This document shows, one piece after another, positions 1 through 10,200 of a DNA stretch of 64,000 bases. The DNA is taken from positions 496,001 through 560,000 of the forward strand of contig JALIRH010000075.1 of NCBI GenBank assembly GCA_023055505.1. Direction: 5' to 3'. The DNA is from Callipepla californica brunnescens (taxonomy: Eukaryota > Chordata > Aves > Galliformes > Odontophoridae). The translations under genes and the position numbers were made by a program. Positions within the stretch are counted from its first letter, which is position 1. Each line of letters begins with the position of its first letter. The notes under the pieces were generated by a model, which worked only from the letters and a program-made list of their open reading frames with translations, was not told where the DNA came from and ran no database searches.

Positions 1-252
1 TCCATTTTAGATCCATTACGTAACACAGTCACTCCTCAATTCCTTACTCTACAAAGTGATCGTTTTGTTTCTCCACAGAACCATATGCTGTTTAGTGCTA
101 AGGAAACAGTGTAGATGCTTAAACTACTTATAGATGTTTCCTCTACCAAATGCATCTGAATTTAAACCTCTTACAATTCTTTCCCAATAAACTTTTTATT
201 GGAGCTTCCTTCATGCAAATTATTAGAAGGTGCACATACCGGCACATGCTCT
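1..252 (+). repeat. Partial monomer at the left window edge
   Basis: These bases are the 3' part of a monomer cut by the window start. They match 4112-4363, one 4,111-bp higher-order period downstream, and include the downstream variant with TAGATCCATTACG and CTCCTCAATTCC seen after A' monomers. The upstream part lies outside the window. Confidence 0.95.
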
Positions 253-266
253 ATGCACGAACCGCT

Positions 267-414
267 GTTAACCGCGGATTCCGATTCAATCGCATCAATC
301 GCATTTACTTCTGAGATTGCCGCTAAGGAAGACGCGAGTCAGAAGACTGCCTTACACTCTATAGCGGCTTCTTATTCAGCCGTCTACTGTCCTATATAAC
401 GATTCGCGGTTAAC
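267..414. repeat. 10-bp inverted repeat within class A monomers (example copy)
   Basis: GTTAACCGCG at 267-276 is the exact reverse complement of CGCGGTTAAC at 405-414. The arms are separated by 128 bp. The pair is present in most class A monomers. B, C, D and E lack the second arm, and A' has a disrupted one (ATCGCGGTTAG in several). In the copy at 4364 the right arm carries a C to A change at 4516. It could form a long-loop stem or be chance similarity. No function is inferred. Confidence 0.6.
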
Positions 415-1398
415 GCATGTAAGGGACTCAGTTTCAGGAGCTGTATGAGAACGTATGCTGAACCCCAATGTCAGTGAGACGAAAAATTTAAATCCCACTT
501 TGCTCCGCAACTGAATACAAAGTATGTCTGCATCGGTCATTCACCTGCAAGCACGATTTCAATCTTTTCTCTGAGAAGTGTTCTTATTCATTTGAGATCC
601 TCTATGTTACACAGTCACTCCTCGTTTCCTTACTCTACACAGTGATCGTTTTGATTCCTCACAGAACCATATGCTGTTCAGTGCTAAGGAAACAGTGTAG
701 ATACTTAAAGTACTTAGACCTGTTTCCTCTAACAAATGCATGTGTCATTTCAACACTTACTATTGTTTCCCAGTAAGCCTTTTCATTGGAGCTTCCATAA
801 TGCAGATTATAAGAAGGTGCACATACCGGCACAAGCACTATGCACGAACCGCTGTTAAGCGCGGATTCCGATTCAATCGCATCAATCGCCTTTACTTCTG
901 AGATTGCCGCTAAGGAAGACGCGAGTCAGAAGACTGCCTTACACTCTATAGCGGCTTCACTATTCAGCCCTCTGCTGTCCTATATAACAAATCGCGAATA
1001 ACGCATGTAAGGAACTCAGTTTCAGGAGATGTACGAGAATGTATGCTGAACCCCAAAGTTTTTGAGACGAAAAATTTAAATCCCACTTTGCTCTGCAACT
1101 GAATTCAAAGCATGTCTGCATCGGTCATTCACCTGCATCACGATTTCAAACTTTTCTCTGAGAAGTGTTCTTATCCATTTTAGATCCATTATGTAACACA
1201 GTCACTCCTCAATTCCTTACTCTACAAAGTGATCGTTTTGTTTCTTCACAGAACCATGTGCTGTTCAGTGCTAAGGAAACAGTGTAGATGCTTAAAGTAA
1301 TTAGAGATGTTTCCTCTACCAAATGCATCTGAATTTCCACCTCTTACAATTCTTTCCCAAGAAACTTTTTATTGGAGCTTCCTCCATGCAAATTATAA

Positions 1399-1524
1399 GA
1401 AGGTGCACATACCGGCACAAGCACTATGCACGAACCGCTGTTAACCGCGGATTCCGATTCAATCGCATCAATCGCCTTTACTTCTGAGTTTGCCGCTAAG
1501 GAAGAAGCGAGTCAGAAGACTGCC
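1399..1524 (+). repeat. Conserved CpG-rich core of the monomer (example copy)
   Basis: This roughly 126-bp stretch, from GAAGGTGCAC through the anchor to AGAAGACTGCC, is the least variable part of the monomer and is recognisable in all 109 copies. I count ten CpG dinucleotides in this example, compared with a sparse, AT-richer remainder. Most copies differ in it by only a few single bases, for example GATT, GTTT or TTTT after TCTGA, GCT or GGT after GCCG, and GAC or GAA before GCGAG. A conserved box within an otherwise variable satellite can reflect protein binding, but also recent homogenisation. The sequence alone does not decide between them. Confidence 0.7.
1405..1431 (+). repeat. Cluster of four GCAC motifs before the anchor (example copy)
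   Basis: Four GCAC tetramers begin at 1405, 1415, 1421 and 1428, within 27 bp. The arrangement is repeated in most monomers. A variant with ACATGCTCTATGCAC (for example upstream of 253, 9060, 23147, 26085, 47813) or AAGCTCTATGCAC (before D anchors) loses the third motif. No known binding protein is assigned. Confidence 0.6.
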
Positions 1525-4111
1525 GATCACTGTATAACGGCTTCTCTATTCACCCGGCTGTCTTTCTATATTAAGGAATCGCGAAAAACACGTGAAAATG
1601 AGTCTGTTTCAGGAGCTGTATGAGAATGTATACTGGACATCAGTGTTAGTGAGAGGGAAATTTTAAATCCCACTACTTTTCTGCTACTGAATGCAAAGTA
1701 TGTCTGCATCAGTCATTCACCTGCAAGCACGATTTCAAACTTTTCTCTGACAACTGTTGTTATACAATTTAGATCCTCATTGTAACACAGTCAACCCTCG
1801 TTTCCTTACTCTATACAGTGATCCTTTTGATTCTCCACAGAACCATATGCTGTCTAGTGCCAAGGAAACAGTGTAGATGCTTAAACTACTTATAGATGTT
1901 TCCTCTACCAAATGCATCTGAATTTCCACCTCTTACAATTCTTTCCCAAGAAACTTTTTATTGGAGCTTCCTCCATGCAAATTATAAGAAGGTGCACATA
2001 CCGGCACAAGCACTATGCACGAACCGCTTTTAACCGCGGATTCCGATTCAATCGCATCAATCGCCTTTACTTCTGAGTTTGCCGCTAAGGAAGAAGCGAG
2101 TCAGAAGACTGCCGATCACTGTATAGCGGCTTCTCTATTCACCCGGCTGTCTTTCTATATTAAGGAATCGCGAAAAACACGTGAAAATGAGTCTATTTCA
2201 GGAGCTGTATGAGAATGTATACTGGACATCAGTGTTAGTGAGAGGGAAATTTTAAATCCCACTACTTTTCTGCTACTGAATGCAAAGTATGTCTGCATCA
2301 GTCATTCACCTGCAAGCACGATTTCAAACTTTTCTCTGACAACTGTTGTTATACAATTTAGATCCTCATTGTAACACAGTCACTCCTCGTTTCCTTACTC
2401 TACCCAGTGATCGTTTTGATTCTCCACAGAACGATATGCTGTCGAGTGCCAAGGAAACAGTGTAGATGCTTAAACTACTTATAGATGTTTCCTCTACCAA
2501 ATGCATCTGAATTTCCACCTCTTACAATTCTTTCCCAGTAAGCCTTTTCATTGGAGCTTCTATAATGCAGATTATAAGAAGGTGCACATACCGGCACAAG
2601 CACTATGCACGAACCGCTGTTAACCGCGGATTCCGATTCAATCGCATCAATCGCCTTTACTTCTGAGATTGCCGCTAAGGAAGACGCGAGTCAGAAGACT
2701 GCCGATCACTGTATAGCGGCTTCTCTATTCACCCGGCTGTCTTTCTATATTAAGGAATCGCGAAAAAAACGTGAAAATGAGTCTGATTCAGGAGCTGTAT
2801 GAGAATGAATACTGGACATCAGTGTTAGTGAGAGGGAAATTTTAAATCCCACTACTTTTCTGCTACAGAATGCAAAGTATGTCTGCATCAGTCATTCACC
2901 TGCAAGCACGATTTCAAACTTTTCTCTGACAACTGTTGTTATCCATTTTAGATCCTCATTGTAACACATCACTCCTCGTTTCCCTACCATACACAGTGAT
3001 CGTTTTGATTCCACACAAATCCATGTGCTGTTCAGTGCTAAGGAAACAGTGTAGATGCTTAAGGTACTTATAGATGTTTCCTCTACCAAATGCATCTGTA
3101 TTTCCTCCTCTTACAATTGTTTCCCAATAATCTTTTCATTTGAACCTGTAGAATGCAAATTATAAGAAGGTGCACATACCGGCACAAGCACTATGCACGA
3201 ACCGCTGTTAACCGCGGATTCCGATTCAATCGCATCAATCGCCTTTACTTCTGAGATTGCCGCTAAGGAAGACGCGAGTCAGAAGACTGCCTTACACTCT
3301 ATAGCGGCTTCTTATTCAGCCCTCTACTGTCCTATATAACGATTCGCGGTTAACGCATGTAAGGGACTCAGTTTCAGGAGATGTACGAGAACGTATGCTG
3401 AACCCCAATGTTAGTGAGACGAAAAATTTAAATCCCACTTTGCTCTGCAACTGAATGCAAAGTATGTCTGCATCGGTCATTCACCTGCATCACGATTTCA
3501 AACTTTTCTCTGAGAAGTGTTCTTATCCATTTGAGATCCTCTATGTTACACAGTCACTCCTCGTTTCCTTACTCTACACAGTGATCGTTTTGATTCTCCA
3601 CAGAACCATGTGCTGTTCAGTGCTAAGGAAACAGTGTAGATACTTAAAGTACTTAGACCTGTTTCCTCTAACAAATGCATGTGTCATTTCAACACTTACT
3701 ATTGTTTCCCAGTAAGCCTTTTCATTGGAGCTTCTATAATGCAGATTATAAGAAGGTGCACATACCGGCACAAGCACTATGCACGAACCGCTGTTAACCG
3801 CGGATTCCGATTCAATCGCATCAATCGCCTTTACTTCTGAGATTGCCGCTAAGGAAGACGCGAGTCAGAAGACTGCCTTACACTCTATAGCGGCTTCTTA
3901 TTCAGCCGTCTACTGTCCTAGATAAAGATCGCGGTTAACGCATGTAAGGAACTCAGTTTCAGGAGATGTACGAGAATGTATGCTGAACCCCAAAGTTTTT
4001 GAGACGAAAAATTTAAATCCCACTTTGCTCTGCAACTGAATGCAAAGCATGTCTGCATCGGTCACTCACCTGCAAGCACGATTTCAAACTTTTCTCTGAG
4101 AAGTGTTCTTA

Positions 4112-5840
4112 TCCATTTTAGATCCATTACGTAACACAGTCACTCCTCAATTCCTTACTCTACAAAGTGATCGTTTTGTTTCTCCACAGAACCATATGCT
4201 GTTTAGTGCTAAGGAAACAGTGTAGATGCTTAAACTACTTATAGATGTTTCCTCTACCAAATGCATCTGAATTTAAACCTCTTACAATTCTTTCCCAATA
4301 AACTTTTTATTGGAGCTTCCTTCATGCAAATTATTAGAAGGTGCACATACCGGCACATGCTCTATGCACGAACCGCTGTTAACCGCGGATTCCGATTCAA
4401 TCGCATCAATCGCATTTACTTCTGAGATTGCCGCTAAGGAAGACGCGAGTCAGAAGACTGCCTTACACTCTATAGCGGCTTCTTATTCAGCCGTCTACTG
4501 TCCTATATAACGATTAGCGGTTAACGCATGTAAGGGACTCAGTTTCAGGAGCTGTATGAGAACGTATGCTGAACCCCAATGTCAGTGAGACGAAAAATTT
4601 AAATCCCACTTTGCTCCGCAACTGAATACAAAGTATGTCTGCATCGGTCATTCACCTGCAAGCACGATTTCAATCTTTTCTCTGAGAAGTGTTCTTATTC
4701 ATTTGAGATCCTCTATGTTACACAGTCACTCCTCGTTTCCTTACTCTACACAGTGATCGTTTTGATTCCTCACAGAACCATATGCTGTTCAGTGCTAAGG
4801 AAACAGTGTAGATACTTAAAGTACTTAGACCTGTTTCCTCTAACAAATGCATGTGTCATTTCAACACTTACTATTGTTTCCCAGTAAGCCTTTTCATTGG
4901 AGCTTCCATAATGCAGATTATAAGAAGGTGCACATACCGGCACAAGCACTATGCACGAACCGCTGTTAAGCGCGGATTCCGATTCAATCGCATCAATCGC
5001 CTTTACTTCTGAGATTGCCGCTAAGGAAGACGCGAGTCAGAAGACTGCCTTACACTCTATAGCGGCTTCACTATTCAGCCCTCTGCTGTCCTATATAACA
5101 AATCGCGAATAACGCATGTAAGGAACTCAGTTTCAGGAGATGTACGAGAATGTATGCTGAACCCCAAAGTTTTTGAGACGAAAAATTTAAATCCCACTTT
5201 GCTCTGCAACTGAATTCAAAGCATGTCTGCATCGGTCATTCACCTGCATCACGATTTCAAACTTTTCTCTGAGAAGTGTTCTTATCCATTTTAGATCCAT
5301 TATGTAACACAGTCACTCCTCAATTCCTTACTCTACAAAGTGATCGTTTTGTTTCTTCACAGAACCATGTGCTGTTCAGTGCTAAGGAAACAGTGTAGAT
5401 GCTTAAAGTAATTAGAGATGTTTCCTCTACCAAATGCATCTGAATTTCCACCTCTTACAATTCTTTCCCAAGAAACTTTTTATTGGAGCTTCCTCCATGC
5501 AAATTATAAGAAGGTGCACATACCGGCACAAGCACTATGCACGAACCGCTGTTAACCGCGGATTCCGATTCAATCGCATCAATCGCCTTTACTTCTGAGT
5601 TTGCCGCTAAGGAAGAAGCGAGTCAGAAGACTGCCGATCACTGTATAGCGGCTTCTCTATTCACCCGGCTGTCTTTCTATATTAAGGAATCGCGAAAAAC
5701 ACGTGAAAAATGAGTCTGTTTCAGGAGCTGTATGAGAATGTATACTGGACATCAGTGTTAGTGAGAGGGAAATTTTAAATCCCACTACTTTTCTGCTACT
5801 GAATGCAAAGTATGTCTGCATCGGTCATTCACCTGCAAGC
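4112..5840. repeat. 7-monomer HOR, copy 2, truncated
   Basis: This repeats 1-1729 at an offset of 4,111 bp with few differences. Those I noticed are C405 to A4516, an A/G difference near 1547/5658, one extra A in the A-run near 5708, and CATCAGTC versus CATCGGTC at the end. After about 5840 the match weakens, and the next monomer (6128) is A' instead of the expected C. The second copy therefore lost its C C A segment or was joined to a different unit. Confidence 0.8.
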
Positions 5841-7297
5841 ACGATTTCAAACTTTTCTCTGACAACTGTTGTTATACATTTTAGATCCTCATTGTAACAC
5901 AGTCACTCCTCGTTTCCTTACTCTACACAGTGATCCTTTTGATTCTCCACAGAACCATATGCTGTCTAGTGCCAAGGAAACAGTGTAGATGCTTAAACTA
6001 CTTATAGATGTTTCCTCTACCAAATGCATCTGAATTTCCACCTCTTACAATTCTTTCCCAGTAAGCCTTTTCATTGGAGCTTCTATAATGCAGATTATAA
6101 GAAGGTGCACATACCGGCACAAGCACTATGCACGAACCGCTGTTAACCGCGGATTCCGATTCAATCGCATCAATCGCCTTTACTTCTGAGATTACCGCTA
6201 AGGAAGACGCGAGTCAGAAGACTGCCTTACACTCTATAGCGGCTTCTTATTCAGCCGTCTACTGTCCTATATAAAGATCGCGGTTAACGCATGTAAGGAA
6301 CTCAGTTTCAGGAGATGTACGAGAATGTATGCTGAACCCCAAAGTTTTTGAGACGAAAAATTTAAATCCAACTTTGCTCTGCAACTGAATGAAAAGCATG
6401 TCTGCATCGGTCATTCACCTGCATCACGATTTCAAACTTTTCTCTGAGAAGTGTTCTTATCCATTTTAGATCCATTATGTAACACAGTCACTCCTCAATT
6501 CCTTACTCTACACAGTGATCGTTTTGTTTCTCCACAGAACCATATGCTGTTCAGTGCTAAGGAAACAGTGTAGATGCTTAAAGTACTTATAGATGTTTCC
6601 TCTACCAAATGCATCTGAATTTAAACCTCTTACAATTCTTTCCCAATAAACTTTTTATTGGAGCTTCTTTCATGCAAATTATAAGAAGGTGCACATACCG
6701 GCACAAGCACTATGCACGAACCGCTGTTAACCGCGGATTCCGATTCAATCGCATCAATCGCCTTTACTTCTGATATTACCGCTAAGGAAGACGCGAGTCA
6801 GAAGACTGCCTTACACTCTATAGCGGCTTCTTATTCAGCCGTCTACTGTCCTATATAACGATTCGCGGTTAACGCATGTAAGGGACTCAGTTTCAGGAGC
6901 TGTACGAGAACGTATGCTGAACCCCAATGTTAGTGAGACGAAAAATTTAAATCCCACTTTGCTCTGCAACTGAATACAAAGTATGTCTGCATCGGTCATT
7001 CACCTGCAAGCACGATTTCAAACTTTTCTCTGAGAAGTGTTCTTATCCATTTGAGATCCTCTATGTTACACAGTCACTCCTCGTTTCCTTACTCTACACA
7101 GTGATCGTTTTGATTCCTCACAGAAACATGTGCTGTTCAGTGCTAAGGAAACAGTGTAGATGCTATAATTACTTATAGCTGTTTCCTCTACCAAATGCAT
7201 GTGTCATTTCACCACATACAATTTTTGCCAGTCAACCTTTTCATTGGAACTTCAATAATGCAAATTGTAAGAAGGTGCACATACCGGCACAAGCTCT
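5841..7297. repeat. Linker monomers A' and A before the first D block
   Basis: This stretch holds the 3' end of the C monomer at 5537 and the monomers at 6128 (A') and 6712 (A). Both share the unusual ATTACCGCT in the core, which recurs in the A monomer at 20796. It connects the truncated 7-mer HOR to the D-led block beginning at 7298. Confidence 0.75.
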
Positions 7298-10200
7298 ATG
7301 CACGAACCGCTGTTAACCGCGGATTCCGATTCAATCGCATCAATCGCCTTGACTTCTGAGATTGCCGGTAAGGAAGAAGCGAGTCAGAAGACTGCCGAGC
7401 ACTATATATCGGCTTCACTACTTTTCCGGCAATCATTCTATCTTAACGAATCGCTACTTACAAGTGAAAGTGACTCAGTTTCAGGAGCTGTATGAGAATA
7501 TATACTGGACTCCAGTGTTAGTGAGAGGGAAATTTTAAATTCCAATTTACTCTGCGAATGAATGCAAAGTATGTCTGCATCGGTCATTCACCTGCAAGCA
7601 CGATTTCAAACTTTTCTCTGACAACTGTTGTTATACATTTTAGATCCTCATTGTAACACAGTCACTCCTCGTTTCCTTACTCTACACAGTGATCGTTTTG
7701 ATTCTCCACAGAACCATATGCTGTCTAGTGCTAAGGAAACAGTGTAGATGCTTAAAGTACTTATAGATGTTTCCTCTACCAAATGCATCTGTATTTCCTC
7801 CTCTTACAATTGTTTCCCAATAATCTTTTCATTTGAACCTGTAGAATGCAAATTATAAGAAGGTGCACATAACGGCACAAGCACTATGCACGAACCGCCG
7901 TTAACCGCGGATTCCGATTCAATCGCATCAATCGCCTTTACTTCTGAGATTGCCGGTAAGGAAGACGCGAGTCAGAAGACTGCCGATCATTGTTTTCGGC
8001 TTCTCTATTCAGGCGGCTGTCTTGCTATATTTCGAATCGCGACTTTCAAGAAAGTGACTCAGTTTCAGGAGCTGTATGAGAATGTATACTGTACCCCAGT
8101 GTTAACGAGAGGGAAATTTTAAATTCCAATATACTCTGAGAATGAATGCAAAGTATGTCTGCATCGGTCATTCACCTGCAAGCACGATTTCAAACTTTTC
8201 TCTGAGAAGTGTTCTTATCCATTTGAGATCCTTTATGAAACACAGTCACTCCTCGTTTCCTTTCCATACAGAGTGATCTTTATGATTCTTCACAGAACCA
8301 TGTGCTGTTCAGTGCGAAGGAAACAGTGTAGATGCTTAAAGTAATTAGAGATGTTTCCTCTATCAAATGCATCTGAATTTCCACCTCTTACAATTCTTTC
8401 CCAAGAAACTTTTTTTGGGAGCTTCCTCCATGCAAATTATAAGAAGGTGCACATACCGGCACAAGCACTATGCACGAACCGCCGTTAACCGCGGATTCCG
8501 ATTCAACCGCATCAATCGCCTTTACTTCTGAGTTTGCCGCTAAGGAAGAAGCGAGTCAGAAGACTGCCGATCACTGTATAGCTGCTTCTCTATTCACCCG
8601 GCTGTCTTTCTACATTAAGGAATCGCGAAAAACACGTGAAAATGAGTCTGTTTCAGGAGCTGTATGAGAATGTATACTGGACATCAGTGTTAGTGAGAGG
8701 GAAATTTTAAATCCCACTACTTTTCTGCTACTGAATGCAAAGTATGTCTGCATCAGTCATTCACCTGCAAGCACGATTTCAAACTTTTCTCTGACAACTG
8801 TTGTTATACATTTTAGATCCTCATTGTAACACAGTCACTCCTCGTTTCCTTACTCTACCCAGTGATCCTTTTGATTCTCCACAGAACCATATGCTGTCTA
8901 GTGCTAAGGAAACAGTGTAGATGCTTAAAGTACTTATAGATGTTTCCTCTACCAAATGAATCTGAATTTCCACCTCTTACAATTCTTTCCCAGTAAGCCT
9001 TTTCATTGGAGCTTCTATAATGCAGATTATAAGAAGGTGCACATACCGGCACATGCTCTATGCACGAACCGCTGTTAACCGCGGATTCCGACTCAATCGA
9101 ATCAATTGCCTTTACTTCTGAGATTGCCGCTAAGGAAGACTCGAGACCGAGGACGGCCTTACACTCTATAGCGGCTTCTTATTCAGCCGTCTACTGTCCT
9201 ATATAACGAATCGCGGTTAACGCATGTAAGGGACTCAGTTTCAGGAGCTGTACGAGAACGTATGCTGAACCCCAATGTTAGTGAGATGAAAAATTTAAAT
9301 CCCACTTTGCTCTGCAACTGAATACAAAGTATGTCTGCATCGGTCATTCACCTGCAAGCACGATTTCAAACTTTTCTCTGAGAAGTGTTCTTATCCATTT
9401 GAGATCCTCTATGTTACACAGTCACTCCTCGTTTCCTTACTCTACACAGTGATCGTTTTGATTCCTCACAGAACCATATGCTGTTTAGTGCCAAGGAAAC
9501 AGTGTAGATGCTTAAAGTAATTAGAGATGTTTCCTCTACCAAATGCATCTGAATTTCCACCTCTTAAAATTCTTTCCCAGTAAGCCTTTTCATTGGAGCT
9601 TCTATAATGCAGATTATAAGAAGGTGCACATACCGGCACATGCTCTATGCACGAACCGCTGTTAACCGCGGATTCCGATTCAATCGAATCAATTGCCTTT
9701 ACTTCTGAGATTGCCGCTAAGGAAGACTCGAGACAGAGGACGGCCTTACACTCTATAGCGGCTTCTTATTCAGCCCTCTACTGTCCTATATAACGATTCG
9801 CGGTTAACGCATGTAAGGGACTCAGTTTCAGGAGCTGTACGAGAACGTATGCTGAACCCACATGTTAGTGAGATGAAAAATTTAAATCCCACTTTGCTCT
9901 GCAACTGAATACAAAGTATGTCTGCATCGGTCATTCACCTGCAAGCACGATTTCAAACTTTTCTCTGAGAAGTGTTCTTATCCATTTGAGATCCTCTATG
10001 TTACACAGTCACTCCTCGTTTCCTTACTCTACACAGTGATCGTTTTGATTCCTCACAGAACCATATGCTGTTTAGTGCCAAGGAAACAGTGTAGATGCTT
10101 AAACTACTTATAGATGTTTCCTCTACCAAATGCATCTGAATTTCCACATCTTACAATTCTTTCCCAATAAACTTTTTATAGGAGCTTCCTTCATGCAAAT

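Larger units (their letters stand above)
1..4111. repeat. 7-monomer HOR, copy 1 (A B C C C A A')
   Basis: Monomers anchored at 253 (A), 840 (B), 1426, 2015, 2605 (three C in a row), 3193 (A) and 3779 (A') form a 4,111-bp unit. The sequence at position 1 restarts at 4112, and the anchors at 253, 840 and 1426 recur at 4364, 4951 and 5537, each exactly 4,111 bp later. The three adjacent C monomers suggest local duplication inside the unit. Confidence 0.85.

Noticed and set aside
180..190. AATAAA polyadenylation signals (CCCAATAAAC in some monomers)
   Set aside because: Class-dependent, not associated with any gene, and expected by chance in AT-rich repeats.
393..400. TATA-like CTATATAA in A and B monomers as a promoter
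   Set aside because: An isolated AT-rich motif in a repeat with no downstream gene. A and B share it by descent, and it is absent or altered in other classes.
395..414. CENP-B box
   Set aside because: I looked for the NTTCGNNNNANNCGGGN pattern in both orientations. ATTCGCGGTTAACGC in class A has the TTCG but not the required A and CGGG, and CACCCGGCTG in C and E lacks CGAA at the right place.
840..1425. 587-bp unit as a dimer of about 293 bp
   Set aside because: Comparing the two halves by eye shows no shared blocks, so 587 bp is the basic unit as far as I can see. A sensitive self-alignment could still find ancient similarity.
1399..1480. tRNA-like internal promoter (Pol III A and B boxes) suggesting a SINE origin
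   Set aside because: GATTCAATCG resembles a B box but mismatches the consensus at two positions, and no acceptable A box lies at a suitable distance. No cloverleaf could be drawn.
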